From NCBI GenBank assembly GCA_002371625.1, contig DFFV01000050.1, positions 1-13,029 of the forward strand: a stretch of 13,029 nt of DNA, written 5' to 3'. How positions within the stretch are numbered: position 1 is the stretch's first letter; each line of letters starts with the position of its first letter. A model generated the notes under the pieces. The model was given only the letters and a program-made list of their open reading frames with translations, made no database searches and had not been told where the DNA came from. This stretch comes from Ruminococcus sp. UBA3767 (GTDB taxonomy: Bacteria > Bacillota > Clostridia > Oscillospirales > Ruminococcaceae). Shown piece by piece: positions 1 through 6,302 of this stretch. The translations under genes were made by a program, and so were the position numbers.

Positions 1-2483
1 TAGCTTCACGCTGCGGAGTTTTTGCAAAGTCGGATGTTCAGCCGCTGCTCAACCAGGGCGCTAAGAAAGAGGACATCTCCGCATCTATTTTCCAGGCAGT
101 CGTTGACCAGACCGTTTCGGGACTTGCTCAGGGAAGAAAGATAGCAGGCAAGGTGCTTTTCCTCGGCGGACCGCTCACATATCTGAGTGCTCTGCGCAAG
201 GCTTTTAAAACTACCCTCAGCCTTGACGACGACCACGCAATACTTCCCGATAAGTCGTCCTGCTACGTTGCTTACGGCGCTGCGCTGCACGCACACACTC
301 TTGCTGAGGCTGCAACTATCGAGGAAACTCTTGAAAAGATAAAGAATGCCAAAACAAATGACAGCATCGCTACCGGCACACCTCTTTTTGAAACAAGAGA
401 GGACTACGCACGCTTTGTTGACAGGCACAGACAATCAGACCTTAAATATGAGGATATCCGCACCTACGAGGGCGACGCATATCTCGGCATCGACGCAGGC
501 TCGACCACGACAAAGCTCGTGCTGGTAACTCCCGAGGGCAGACTGCTTTATCAGCACTACTGCTCAAACAAGGGACAGCCGCTTGATATCATCGCCGCCA
601 AGCTGGAGGAGATATATAACCTTGCCACCGATAAGCTCAACATCAAGGCTTCCGCTGTTACGGGCTACGGTGAGGATCTTATCCGTGCAGGTCTCGGCGT
701 TGACTACGGTATCGTTGAAACGGTTGCGCACTACAAAGCCGCTGCATATTTCTGCCCTGATGTTGATTTCATCATCGACATCGGCGGACAGGATATAAAG
801 TGCTTCAAGATAAAAAACAACGCTATCGACAGCATCATGCTCAACGAAGCGTGTTCTTCGGGCTGCGGCTCGTTCATTCAGACATTTGCTCAGGCAATGG
901 GATATGACATCTCCGAGTTTGCAAGGCTGGGACTTTTCGCAAAGGCTCCCGTTGAGCTCGGCTCACGCTGCACGGTGTTCATGAACTCATCCGTTAAGCA
1001 GGCGCAGAAGGACGGCGCAACGGTAGAGGACATCTCGGCAGGTCTGTCATCATCTATCATCAAAAACGCAGTATATAAAGTTATCAGAGCCAAAACTATC
1101 GAGGAGCTTGGCAAAAATATCGTCGTTCAGGGAGGAACCTTCCTTAACGATGCTGTGCTGCGCTCGTTTGAAAAAGAGCTTGGCAGAAACGTTATCAGAC
1201 CTGCGATCGCAGGACTTATGGGCGCATTCGGCTGTGCACTTTTCGCTATGGAAAAAAGCAAGGACAAGGACTGCACTTCAAAGGTGCTCACACTTGAACA
1301 GCTAAAGGAATTTGCATATAATTCAACTGCCGTTCAGTGCAAGGGCTGCGGCGCACACTGCAACCTCACGATAATCCGCTTCAACGACGGTCACCGCTTC
1401 GTTTCGGGCAACCGCTGCGAAAAGGGCGCAGGCATAAAAGTCACCGACCGTGCGGAAAATATGATAGAATACAAATACAAGCTGATAAGGGACTACGAGC
1501 TTACAAAGCCAAAGGGCAAACCAAAGGCGAGAGTCGGGCTGCCGCTGGCACTTTCATTCTATGACCTTATGCCGTATTTCCACACACTGTTCACCGAGCT
1601 TGGCTTTGAGGTGGTGCTCTCCGAGGAATCAACGAGGGAGACCTACTATAAAGGACAGCAGACCATCGCTTCGGATACCGTATGCTACCCTGCAAAGCTG
1701 TGCCACGGACATATCGAAAGCCTGCTGGATAAGGGCGTTGACTTTATCTTCTATCCCTGCATGAGCTACAACATCGACGAGGGCGATTCGGATAATCACT
1801 ACAACTGCCCTGTTGTTGCATATTACCCCGAGCTTCTGAAAGCAAACAACGATAAGCTCACCGATAAGAATTTCATCGCACCTTATCTTGATATAAATAT
1901 GAAAAAGCACGTTGCACACACCGTTGCAAAATGCCTTGCAAGGTATAAGATAACCGAAAAGCAGGTGCTTGGCGTGCTGAACATGGCATACACCATGCAG
2001 CTGCGCTACAGAAGAAAGATCGAGAAAAAGGCAAAGGAAATAATCGCTGATGCAAGGAGCAAGGGACAGAAAATAATCGTGCTCGCAGGCAGACCTTACC
2101 ACATTGACCCCGAGATAAATCACGGCATACATAAGCTGATCGCTTCTCTGGGATTTGCCGTTGTGACAGAGGACAGCGTTGCAGGTCTTGTAAACACCCC
2201 GTCGGTAGATGTCCTTAACCAGTGGACCTATCATTCAAGGCTTTACAGAGCAGCGGAGTATGTTTGTGAAAACGCCGATATGCAGCTTGTGCAGCTGGTA
2301 TCGTTCGGCTGCGGCATTGATGCGGTAACTACCGATGAGGTGAGAGCTATACTTGAGGAAAGAGGAAAGCTGTACACCCAGCTGAAAATAGACGAGATAA
2401 CCAATCTCGGCGCTGCAAAGATCAGACTTCGTTCACTTGCGGCTGCTCTTGAAGAGAAGGAGGAAAGCAAAAATGCAGGATAA
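1..2483 (+). CDS. Acyl-CoA dehydratase activase, BadF/HgdC ATPase family with DUF2229-type region (5' truncated)
   Basis: The reading frame is open from position 3 and runs off the left edge. The GTG at 153 is internal, because residues encoded before it (SRCGVFAKSDVQ..., a family-typical stretch) continue the same domain. In the window there are 826 residues: the end of a first ASKHA ATPase domain (LFLGGPLTYL near residue 52), then a complete second one with the phosphate loop IDAGSTTTK (about 163-171, nt 489 onward), DIGGQD, NEACSSGCGSF and SRCTVF. The two Cys in the last motifs lie 39 residues apart, as in HgdC, where they hold the [4Fe-4S] cluster shared by the dimer. A Cys cluster follows (CKGCGAHC, then GNRC; nt 1338-1418), then a region resembling DUF2229 to the C-terminus with CYPAKLCHGH. 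Family members use ATP hydrolysis to push an electron into a 2-hydroxyacyl-CoA dehydratase, here presumably the next gene. The physiological substrate cannot be told. The protein is cytoplasmic and oxygen-sensitive by family. Confidence 0.9.
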   Translation, partial: ASRCGVFAKSDVQPLLNQGAKKEDISASIFQAVVDQTVSGLAQGRKIAGKVLFLGGPLTYLSALRKAFKTTLSLDDDHAILPDKSSCYVAYGAALHAHTLAEAATIEETLEKIKNAKTNDSIATGTPLFETREDYARFVDRHRQSDLKYEDIRTYEGDAYLGIDAGSTTTKLVLVTPEGRLLYQHYCSNKGQPLDIIAAKLEEIYNLATDKLNIKASAVTGYGEDLIRAGLGVDYGIVETVAHYKAAAYFCPDVDFIIDIGGQDIKCFKIKNNAIDSIMLNEACSSGCGSFIQTFAQAMGYDISEFARLGLFAKAPVELGSRCTVFMNSSVKQAQKDGATVEDISAGLSSSIIKNAVYKVIRAKTIEELGKNIVVQGGTFLNDAVLRSFEKELGRNVIRPAIAGLMGAFGCALFAMEKSKDKDCTSKVLTLEQLKEFAYNSTAVQCKGCGAHCNLTIIRFNDGHRFVSGNRCEKGAGIKVTDRAENMIEYKYKLIRDYELTKPKGKPKARVGLPLALSFYDLMPYFHTLFTELGFEVVLSEESTRETYYKGQQTIASDTVCYPAKLCHGHIESLLDKGVDFIFYPCMSYNIDEGDSDNHYNCPVVAYYPELLKANNDKLTDKNFIAPYLDINMKKHVAHTVAKCLARYKITEKQVLGVLNMAYTMQLRYRRKIEKKAKEIIADARSKGQKIIVLAGRPYHIDPEINHGIHKLIASLGFAVVTEDSVAGLVNTPSVDVLNQWTYHSRLYRAAEYVCENADMQLVQLVSFGCGIDAVTTDEVRAILEERGKLYTQLKIDEITNLGAAKIRLRSLAAALEEKEESKNAG
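2457..2463 (+). promoter_or_regulatory. Ribosome binding site deciding the dehydratase start
   Basis: AAGGAGG lies inside the end of the activase gene, 9 nt before the ATG at 2473. It favours that ATG over the in-frame TTG at 2437, which has no comparable site and would add 12 basic residues unlike the family. Confidence 0.75.
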
Positions 2484-3741
2484 AAAAATGCAGGCTCCCA
2501 AAGAGCCTTCAAAGAGAGTGCACAAATCATATTTCACCGATGAGATGAAAAAGACCTATACCGTGCTCGTGCCTGATATGCTGCCTATCCACTTCAAGCT
2601 GATAATGCAGATATATGAAAAATACGGCTATCACATGGAGCTTTTGCAGACCTCAACGAGAAACGTTATCGACGAGGGACTTAAAAATGTCCACAACGAT
2701 ACCTGCTACCCTGCCCTGCTGGTCGTGGGACAGTTTATGGACGCTCTTAAAAGCGGAAAATACGACATCAACAAGGTCGCTCTGCTCATCTCGCAGACGG
2801 GCGGCGGCTGCAGAGCTTCAAACTATATCCACCTGCTGAGAAAAGCTCTTTCGGAAACATTTCCTCAGGTGCCCGTGCTTTCGCTCAATTTCAGCGGACT
2901 TGAAAAGAACGCTTCCATAAAAGTAACTCCCGCCATAGCGCTCAAGCTCATCTACGCCGTGCTTTACGGAGATATGCTTATGCTGCTTTATAACCAGTGC
3001 AAGCCTTACGAGGTAGTTAAAAATTCCACAGATAAGCTGCTGGCAAGGTGGCAGCACAGAATGGGCAAGCTGTTCAACACAGCTTCGGGCTACACTCACA
3101 CAAAGCGCATTTATAAAGCTATGCTGCGTGATTTTGCGGCACTTGAAAGAACGAGCGAGAAAAAGCCCAAGGTCGGCATAGTAGGCGAGATATATGTCAA
3201 GTATTCTCCGCTTGCAAACAACCACCTCAACGAGTTCCTGCTTGAAGAGGGCTGCGAGCCTAACGTTCCGGGACTGCTCGACTTTGTGCTTTACTGCGCT
3301 TCTGATCCGATAAACGACAGGATACTTTACGGCATATTTGATAAGTCCACAGTGCTTTACACTATCGGCTACGATATACTTTACAAGTTTCAGAAGCAGC
3401 AGATCAAAGTAATTGAGGAGCATGGCGTTTTCCAGCCGCCGCACGATTTTGAGCACCTGAGAAAATGTGCCGATAAGTACATACATCAGGGAGTAAAAAT
3501 GGGTGAGGGCTGGCTGATAACCGCAGAGATGGCTGCGCTTGCCGAAACGGGCACAGAGAACATTATCTGCACACAGCCGTTCGGCTGCCTGCCCAATCAC
3601 ATCGTTGCAAAGGGCAGCGCACGAGTTATCAAGCGTGCTTACCCCGATGCGAACATCGTTGCTATCGACTACGATCCGGGTGCTACAAAGGTAAACCAGG
3701 AAAACCGTATCAAGCTGATGCTTGCAAACGCAAAATTATAA
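2473..3741 (+). CDS. 2-hydroxyacyl-CoA dehydratase subunit-like protein (HgdB/COG3581-type)
   Basis: A 422-aa protein starting at ATG 2473, with a strong ribosome binding site and an 11-nt overlap with the activase gene, so the two are almost certainly co-translated. The conserved cysteines expected of an iron-sulfur dehydratase are visible: NDTCYPALL (Cys78), QTGGGCRASNY (Cys113) and, near the end, IICTQPFGCLPNH (Cys366 and Cys372). The last stretch, then ARVIKRAYPDANIVAIDYDPG, matches the C-terminus of 2-hydroxyglutaryl-CoA dehydratase D-like proteins associated with DUF2229 activases. In several relatives activase and dehydratase form one chain of roughly 1,400-1,500 residues; here they are split. 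Family members eliminate water from 2-hydroxyacyl-CoA by a ketyl-radical route, but for this subgroup the substrate is not established, so the general name is kept. No membrane segments. Confidence 0.85.
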   Translation: MQDKKMQAPKEPSKRVHKSYFTDEMKKTYTVLVPDMLPIHFKLIMQIYEKYGYHMELLQTSTRNVIDEGLKNVHNDTCYPALLVVGQFMDALKSGKYDINKVALLISQTGGGCRASNYIHLLRKALSETFPQVPVLSLNFSGLEKNASIKVTPAIALKLIYAVLYGDMLMLLYNQCKPYEVVKNSTDKLLARWQHRMGKLFNTASGYTHTKRIYKAMLRDFAALERTSEKKPKVGIVGEIYVKYSPLANNHLNEFLLEEGCEPNVPGLLDFVLYCASDPINDRILYGIFDKSTVLYTIGYDILYKFQKQQIKVIEEHGVFQPPHDFEHLRKCADKYIHQGVKMGEGWLITAEMAALAETGTENIICTQPFGCLPNHIVAKGSARVIKRAYPDANIVAIDYDPGATKVNQENRIKLMLANAKL

Positions 3742-3871
3742 TACTAAATAAACAAAACAGACAATGCTCAACCGTAAGGGTAGCACCTATATAGAAGTTT
3801 TATAAAATGATTTGAGGAACATCTTTTATTGCGAAGGACTGTTTGCTAACCGCATTTCTTGTCCATAACTA

Positions 3872-3911
3872 TTTTTTAACCCCGATGGTTTTTTCCATCG
3901 GGGTTAAAAAA
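3872..3911. repeat. Perfect 17-bp inverted repeat, possible bidirectional 3'-end hairpin
   Basis: Positions 3872-3888 and 3895-3911 are exact reverse complements around a six-T loop. The stem core AACCCCGATGG is GC-rich and would be very stable on either strand. It is not a textbook intrinsic terminator: on both strands the outer tract is T before the stem and A after it, so no U-run follows the hairpin. It may still stop or stabilise transcripts from the two convergent operons. Confidence 0.5.
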
Positions 3912-3936
3912 TCATTAAGAGTTTTAGGAAAGGGGC

Positions 3937-3973
3937 TTGGGGAACAACCCTTTTGCAAAAGGGTTTTCCCCAA
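3937..3973. repeat. Long near-perfect hairpin in the convergent intergenic region
   Basis: Arms TTGGGGAA (3937-3944) and AACCCTTTT (3946-3954) pair with 3957-3973 across a GC centre. Only C3945 is unpaired. No U-run follows on either strand, so a simple intrinsic terminator is unlikely. Its GGGGAA...CCCTTTT...TTCCCC design resembles palindromes that recur between genes in some genomes, but only one copy is in this window. Confidence 0.45.
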
Positions 3974-4042
3974 AAAACCATTTATAATGCTTCTGTATAA
4001 GTACAGCACCTAAGCATTGCCTGTTTTTTGTTTCTCTTTTTA

Positions 4043-4417
4043 TCAGATCTCCGCTATGACCTCTACCTCAACGAGAACGTCCTTTGGAAGCTCCTTTGCT
4101 GCAACGCATGAACGTGCAGGCTTTGAGGTGAAATACTCGCCGTAAATGCCGTTGAATGCTGCAAAATCAGACATATTCTTGAGGAAGCATACTGTCTTTA
4201 CAGCCTTGCTGATGTCGCTGCCTGCTGCCTCAAGCAGATTTTTCAGGTTCTTGCACACCTGGTGTGTCTGCTCCTCGATAGTTACCGCATCAACATTTCC
4301 CGTTGCCGGATCAATAGCTATCTGTCCCGATGTGAAAACAAGATTTCCGACTACCTTTGCCTGCGAATAAGGTCCGATAGCGTCGGGCGCATTCTTAGTG
4401 TAGATCGTTTCTGCCAT
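4043..4417 (-). CDS. ridA: RidA family 2-iminobutanoate/2-iminopropanoate deaminase
   Basis: A 124-residue protein, the normal length for RidA (YjgF/YER057c/UK114). The signature near the C-terminus, PARSCVAAKELPKDVLVEVE, is present, with Arg102 and Glu117 matching the catalytic Arg105 and Glu120 of E. coli RidA; the N-terminal AIGPYSQA and FTSGQIAID stretches are also typical. RidA trimers hydrolyse the enamine/imine intermediates released by PLP enzymes such as threonine deaminase, forming 2-ketobutyrate or pyruvate and protecting other PLP enzymes from damage. It is the last gene of the T-box-controlled unit with ilvA, which fits this role directly. The start ATG at 4417 has AAAGGAGT about 8 nt upstream, overlapping the stop of the preceding gene. 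Cytoplasmic. Confidence 0.93.
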   Translation of the reverse strand: MAETIYTKNAPDAIGPYSQAKVVGNLVFTSGQIAIDPATGNVDAVTIEEQTHQVCKNLKNLLEAAGSDISKAVKTVCFLKNMSDFAAFNGIYGEYFTSKPARSCVAAKELPKDVLVEVEVIAEI

Positions 4418-4423
4418 TTTACA

Positions 4424-4786
4424 TTACTCCTTTGTATTTGATTTGTATTTTTCATTCTGATCCCATATCCGGTTGCTCAGCATAACATCACAAGCCTCGC
4501 AGCCGCCGTAAACATGGCTTTTCCAGTGTTCCTTGAGCCACTGCGTACTCACTGCGGCCACCGCACCCTCTGCCTTTGCCTCAATGGGCAGCACATATTC
4601 AAGGCTTCCCGAATGGTAGCCCGAAACGCAGTAAAACGCAAACTCGCAGCGGTCGGCTTTGCCCGAATGATACTCACACAGCATAAAGTCCACAGGTCCT
4701 TTGTCAAACGGGTGCTCGCCCGTAAAGGTGAAAACTGTCCCTGCCGTCACAAACGGCTCGTCAAAATCTGTAAGACGTATCTTCAT
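4424..4786 (-). CDS. Unrecognised 120-aa protein between ilvA and ridA
   Basis: I do not recognise this family. The ATG at 4786 overlaps the ilvA stop by one base (TGATG). A GTG one codon earlier (4789) could also be used and gives a Met-Met start. There is no good independent ribosome binding site, so it probably relies on translational coupling to ilvA. The product is acidic and soluble-looking, with no signal peptide or membrane segment. It has five cysteines, including a CEAC pair (Cys96, Cys99), and aromatic-rich stretches (YCVSGYHSGSLEY, WLKEHWKSHVY). Its stop overlaps the ridA ribosome binding site, so the three genes are tightly packed. The position suggests a link to threonine/isoleucine metabolism, but nothing in the sequence proves it. 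Confidence 0.75.
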   Translation of the reverse strand: MKIRLTDFDEPFVTAGTVFTFTGEHPFDKGPVDFMLCEYHSGKADRCEFAFYCVSGYHSGSLEYVLPIEAKAEGAVAAVSTQWLKEHWKSHVYGGCEACDVMLSNRIWDQNEKYKSNTKE

Positions 4787-5988
4787 CACTTGTTGACTAT
4801 CTTGAATCCGTTGTCGGCAAGTGCTTTTCTTATTTCCTTTATGTGCTCGTAGTCCCTTGTTTCAAGCACGATACGCAGCAGGCAGTCGGTAATGTCGCTG
4901 TCCTCGCTCGCTCTCTCATGGTGGATAGATACAACGTTTCCGCCAAGATCGGAGATGATAGCCGAAACGCCCTTGAGCTGACCCGGCTTATCCTCAAGCT
5001 GAATTGTCATCGTGTCGCTTCTGCCCGACTTGAGCAGACCTCTCTTGATAACTCTTGAAAGGATAGTTACGTCGATATTTCCGCCAGAAACAAGACAAAC
5101 TACCTTTTTGCCCTTGATATCAGGCACCTTATTGAACATAACTGCCGCAACGGAAACTGCGCCCGCACCCTCTGCGATGAGCTTTTGATTCTCTATCAGG
5201 TGGAGTATCGCCGAGGATACCTCGTCGTCCGTTACCGTTACCATTCCGTCAACATACTTTGAGCAGTATTCAAATGTGTTCACGCCGGGCTCTTTTACCT
5301 TAATTCCGTCTGCGATAGTGTGAACATCGTCAAGGCACTTTATTTTTCCCTCTGCAAGAGATTCTACCATTGAAGGTGCGCCTGTTGCCTGAACGCCGTA
5401 AACTCTCACGCTCGGACGGAGCTGCTTTATAGCAAAAGCCACACCCGAGATAAGTCCGCCGCCGCCGACAGGAACTACCACAACATCGCAGTCTGATACC
5501 TCGTTGAGTATCTCAAGACCTATCGTGCCCTGACCTGCGATAACGTTCTCATCATCAAACGGGTGAATGAATGTGTAGCCCTTTTCATCACGCTGTCTTA
5601 TCGCCTCGGCATAGGCATCGTCATAAACTCCCGGAACAAGGCAGATCTGAGCGCCGTAGCTCTTTGTAGCCTCGACCTTTGAGATAGGTGCGCCGTCAGG
5701 GAGGCAGATCACCGAGCTGATGCCTCTCTTTGTAGCCGCAAGCGCAACGCCCTGAGCGTGATTTCCTGCCGAGCAGGCAATAACACCGTGCGACCTTTCC
5801 TCCTCAGTGAGCTGAGAGATCTTGTAATAAGCGCCTCTTACCTTGAAAGAACCTGTTACCTGAAGATTCTCCGTTTTAAGATACGTCTGCACCTCGGGGT
5901 TTATCTGCGGTGCATAAATGCACGCTGTTGGTCTTATGACCTCTTTAAGCACCTTTGATGCATCAAATACCTTGTCCAATGTCAGCAT
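4786..5988 (-). CDS. ilvA: Threonine ammonia-lyase (threonine deaminase) with one C-terminal ACT domain
   Basis: A 400-aa PLP enzyme that converts L-threonine to 2-ketobutyrate and ammonia, the first committed step towards isoleucine. Visible elements are TGSFKVRGA with the PLP-binding Lys49, CSAGNHAQG (72-80), the phosphate-binding glycine loop PVGGGGL (173-179) and a C-terminal ACT domain from about residue 325 (TIQLEDKPGQLKGVSAIISD...). One ACT domain and this length fit the medium-length form, shorter than E. coli IlvA with its larger regulatory region. I chose ATG 5988 because AGAGG lies 9 nt upstream and MLTLDKVFDASK is where family similarity begins. An upstream in-frame start at 6069 would place 27 extra codons inside the T-box terminator. 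Control by an isoleucine T-box argues for a biosynthetic rather than a catabolic role. Confidence 0.93.
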   Translation of the reverse strand: MLTLDKVFDASKVLKEVIRPTACIYAPQINPEVQTYLKTENLQVTGSFKVRGAYYKISQLTEEERSHGVIACSAGNHAQGVALAATKRGISSVICLPDGAPISKVEATKSYGAQICLVPGVYDDAYAEAIRQRDEKGYTFIHPFDDENVIAGQGTIGLEILNEVSDCDVVVVPVGGGGLISGVAFAIKQLRPSVRVYGVQATGAPSMVESLAEGKIKCLDDVHTIADGIKVKEPGVNTFEYCSKYVDGMVTVTDDEVSSAILHLIENQKLIAEGAGAVSVAAVMFNKVPDIKGKKVVCLVSGGNIDVTILSRVIKRGLLKSGRSDTMTIQLEDKPGQLKGVSAIISDLGGNVVSIHHERASEDSDITDCLLRIVLETRDYEHIKEIRKALADNGFKIVNK

Positions 5989-6014
5989 AGCTTTCAACCT
6001 CTTTTTCGTAAAAT

Positions 6015-6046
6015 AAAAAACTTCGCCTCTGTCAGCAGAGGCGAAG
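6015..6046 (-). terminator. T-box intrinsic terminator ahead of ilvA
   Basis: On the minus strand the stem CTTCGCCTCT (6046-6037) pairs perfectly with AGAGGCGAAG (6030-6021) around loop GCTGAC, followed by six T (6020-6015). Its 5' arm is also the partner of the T-box antiterminator: CTCT 6040-6037 pairs with AGAG 6072-6069, and CTTCG 6046-6042 with CGGAG 6060-6056. The two folds are therefore mutually exclusive. Confidence 0.92.
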
Positions 6047-6250
6047 ACATTCTTTCTCCGTGTTACCACTCTGATTGCACAAGCCCTTTAAGGCCCGTAC
6101 CGCTCAAACTCGATAACGGTGAGTGACCGCATCTGCTTACTGCTTTCAGCAGACAAACTCGGGAATGATCCTGCATGGGCTGTTCTTATGGCATCGCACC
6201 TTACTGCCACTCTCTGAAAGCCGTCGCCCTGCACCTTTTCCGTCAGCGTC
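6015..6250 (-). promoter_or_regulatory. Isoleucine-type T-box riboswitch controlling the ilvA operon
   Basis: The 5' leader carries the parts of a T-box that reads uncharged tRNA. Stem I has base pairs GGAA (6241-6238)/TTCC (6165-6162), TGCA (6233-6230)/TGCA (6175-6172) and GGCT (6222-6219)/AGCC (6181-6178). An AGAGA bulge (6215-6211) and an apical loop with GGTGCGA on a TGGCA/TGCCA helix match the T-loop pair that stacks on the tRNA elbow. The specifier loop, between TGCA and TTCC on the 3' side, contains ATC (6169-6167) followed by A, an isoleucine codon. A CTGCT/AGCAG hairpin follows. The T-box sequence AATCAGAGTGGTAACACGG (6076-6058) presents TGGT to the tRNA end, consistent with discriminator A of tRNA-Ile, and it competes with the terminator. 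Expected behaviour: uncharged tRNA-Ile stabilises the antiterminator and turns ilvA on. Confidence 0.9.
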
Positions 6251-6271
6251 TTTTTTGATATTACAATAGAA

Positions 6272-6300
6272 ATTATATCACTACGATCCGAAAATGTCAA
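6272..6300 (-). promoter_or_regulatory. Consensus sigma-A promoter of the ilvA operon
   Basis: On the minus strand TTGACA (6300-6295), a 17-nt spacer and TATAAT (6277-6272) match both consensus hexamers at every base. Transcription should begin near 6265, giving a leader of about 275 nt before ilvA. The -35 box starts two bases after the stop codon of the preceding gene. Confidence 0.9.
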
Positions 6301-6302
6301 CA

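Larger units (their letters stand above)
3747..4035. repeat. Possible MITE-like or dispersed palindromic element filling the convergent intergenic gap
   Basis: There is no convincing ORF between the convergent stops at 3741 and 4043. The two ends are imperfect inverted copies of each other. The left end AACAAAACAGACAATGCT (3751-3768) matches the reverse complement of 4013-4032 with a 2-nt gap and one mismatch. The left block TATATAGAAGTTTTATAAA (3788-3806) matches the reverse complement of 3981-3999 at 16 of 19 positions. The spacers between blocks differ (19 and 13 nt). Two further hairpins sit inside (3872-3911 and 3937-3973). I saw no target-site duplication and no transposase, so the mobile origin is inferred from structure only. 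Confidence 0.35.

Noticed and set aside
153..155. GTG at 153 as the start of the activase gene
   Set aside because: The frame is open upstream to the window edge and encodes a conserved ATPase-domain stretch, so the gene is truncated by the window.
1629..2234. A 201-codon minus-strand ORF inside the activase gene
   Set aside because: It is fully antisense to a strongly conserved coding region, has no ribosome binding site and no family features.
2818..3600. A 260-codon minus-strand ORF inside the dehydratase gene
   Set aside because: Antisense shadow of a recognised gene; the translation resembles no family.
3782..4012. Direct repeat AGCACCTA at 3782-3789 and 4005-4012 as a target-site duplication
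   Set aside because: Both copies lie inside the inverted-repeat ends rather than flanking them, and eight bases could recur by chance.
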